From Acetobacter persici JCM 25330 (lineage in GTDB: Bacteria > Pseudomonadota > Alphaproteobacteria > Acetobacterales > Acetobacteraceae): 64,000 nt of DNA. Under the pieces are notes generated by a model that saw nothing but the letters and a program-made list of their open reading frames with translations, was not told the DNA's origin and made no database searches. The position numbers and the translations under genes are program-made. Below, piece by piece: positions 63,838-64,000 of the stretch (positions are counted from its first letter, which is position 1; the number at the start of each line of letters is the position of its first letter). The DNA is taken from NCBI RefSeq assembly GCF_000613905.1, contig NZ_BAJW01000010.1, forward strand, positions 1-64,000, written 5' to 3'.

Positions 63838-64000
63838 TCAGCGGAAAACCAGCCCGCCATCGATCATGACGGACTGACCCGTCATGTAATCCGCATCAAT
63901 ACTTGCAAGGTAGGACACAAACCCTGCCACATCGTCCGGTGTTTCAACCCGGCCCAGCGCAATGCCCTCCACATATTTTTTGTAGGTTGCCCCAATTTCG
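63838..64000 (-). CDS. Short-chain dehydrogenase, C-terminal part, 5' end outside window
   Basis: The last 53 residues: EIGATYKKYVEGIALGR, then ETPDDVAGFVSYLASIDADYMTGQSVMIDGGLVFR and TGA. This C-terminus (YMTGQSVMIDGG) closely resembles meso-2,3-butanediol dehydrogenase/diacetyl reductases (BudC type) among SDRs. The catalytic part lies beyond the window, so the substrate is a guess. Confidence 0.85.
   Translation of the reverse strand, partial: EIGATYKKYVEGIALGRVETPDDVAGFVSYLASIDADYMTGQSVMIDGGLVFR

Overview
The window looks like chromosomal DNA of an acetic acid bacterium (Acetobacteraceae, probably Acetobacter or a close relative). The evidence is a five-transmembrane PQQ glucose dehydrogenase beside an OprB-type porin, an F1-only ATP synthase operon (atpHAGDC), GcrA, bactofilin, the leuS-lptE-holA cluster, and a cytochrome bd operon with its own cydDC. 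There is no phage, insertion sequence, CRISPR array or rRNA. This identification is inferred from gene content and protein motifs; no database search was possible.

Layout. 0-7 kb: SDR and DedA genes, an S9 peptidase, NAD-malic enzyme, nusG-secE, tRNA-Trp and tRNA-Gly. 7.5-12.6 kb: atpHAGDC. 12.6-20.8 kb: an 8-bp tandem repeat, queF, RNase D, a PfkB kinase, bactofilin, gcrA, a LysE/RhtB exporter with a divergent MocR regulator, and formaldehyde dehydrogenase. 20.8-25.2 kb: an ArsC-like protein, an Lrp regulator, a class V aminotransferase and a SulP transporter. 25.4-36.5 kb: a respiratory and sulfur-stress island. It holds cydDCAB followed by two tiny membrane-protein genes, then tauE-blh (sulfite exporter and persulfide dioxygenase) divergent from peroxiredoxin and a BigR-type ArsR repressor, then a CPA2 antiporter. 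36.8-44.3 kb: an unknown protein, a tRNA-Arg(CCU) split by a group I intron, holA-lptE-leuS, a DUF3576 lipoprotein and a SPOR lytic transglycosylase. 44.3-49.5 kb: glucose dehydrogenase, a 1.1-kb AT-rich gap and an OprB porin. 49.5-64 kb: DciA-like, mutY, hemH, nth, an ABC exporter, a TonB receptor, dihydroxyacetone kinase, thiC under a TPP riboswitch, a sugar transporter and a partial SDR.

The most interesting region is 25.4-36.5 kb. The promoters of the cyd operon and of the blh/peroxiredoxin divergon share a TTTCAT-N5-ATGAAA-type operator and a near-identical promoter block. This suggests that one ArsR repressor controls a sulfide-tolerant oxidase together with persulfide oxidation, sulfite export and peroxide removal. 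The repressor contains no cysteine at all, so it cannot use the dithiol switch known for BigR/SqrR. The cyd operon also encodes a 67-aa CydX-like subunit with an extra membrane helix and a 32-aa single-helix protein.

Caution on sequence quality: 21 protein genes, including essential ones (leuS, holA, atpG, atpC), are broken by 26 single-base frame breaks, 23 of them missing bases and mostly in short G or C runs. Restoring one base at each site makes every gene a whole number of codons with a continuous family match, so I treat them as sequencing or assembly errors and annotate each gene end to end.
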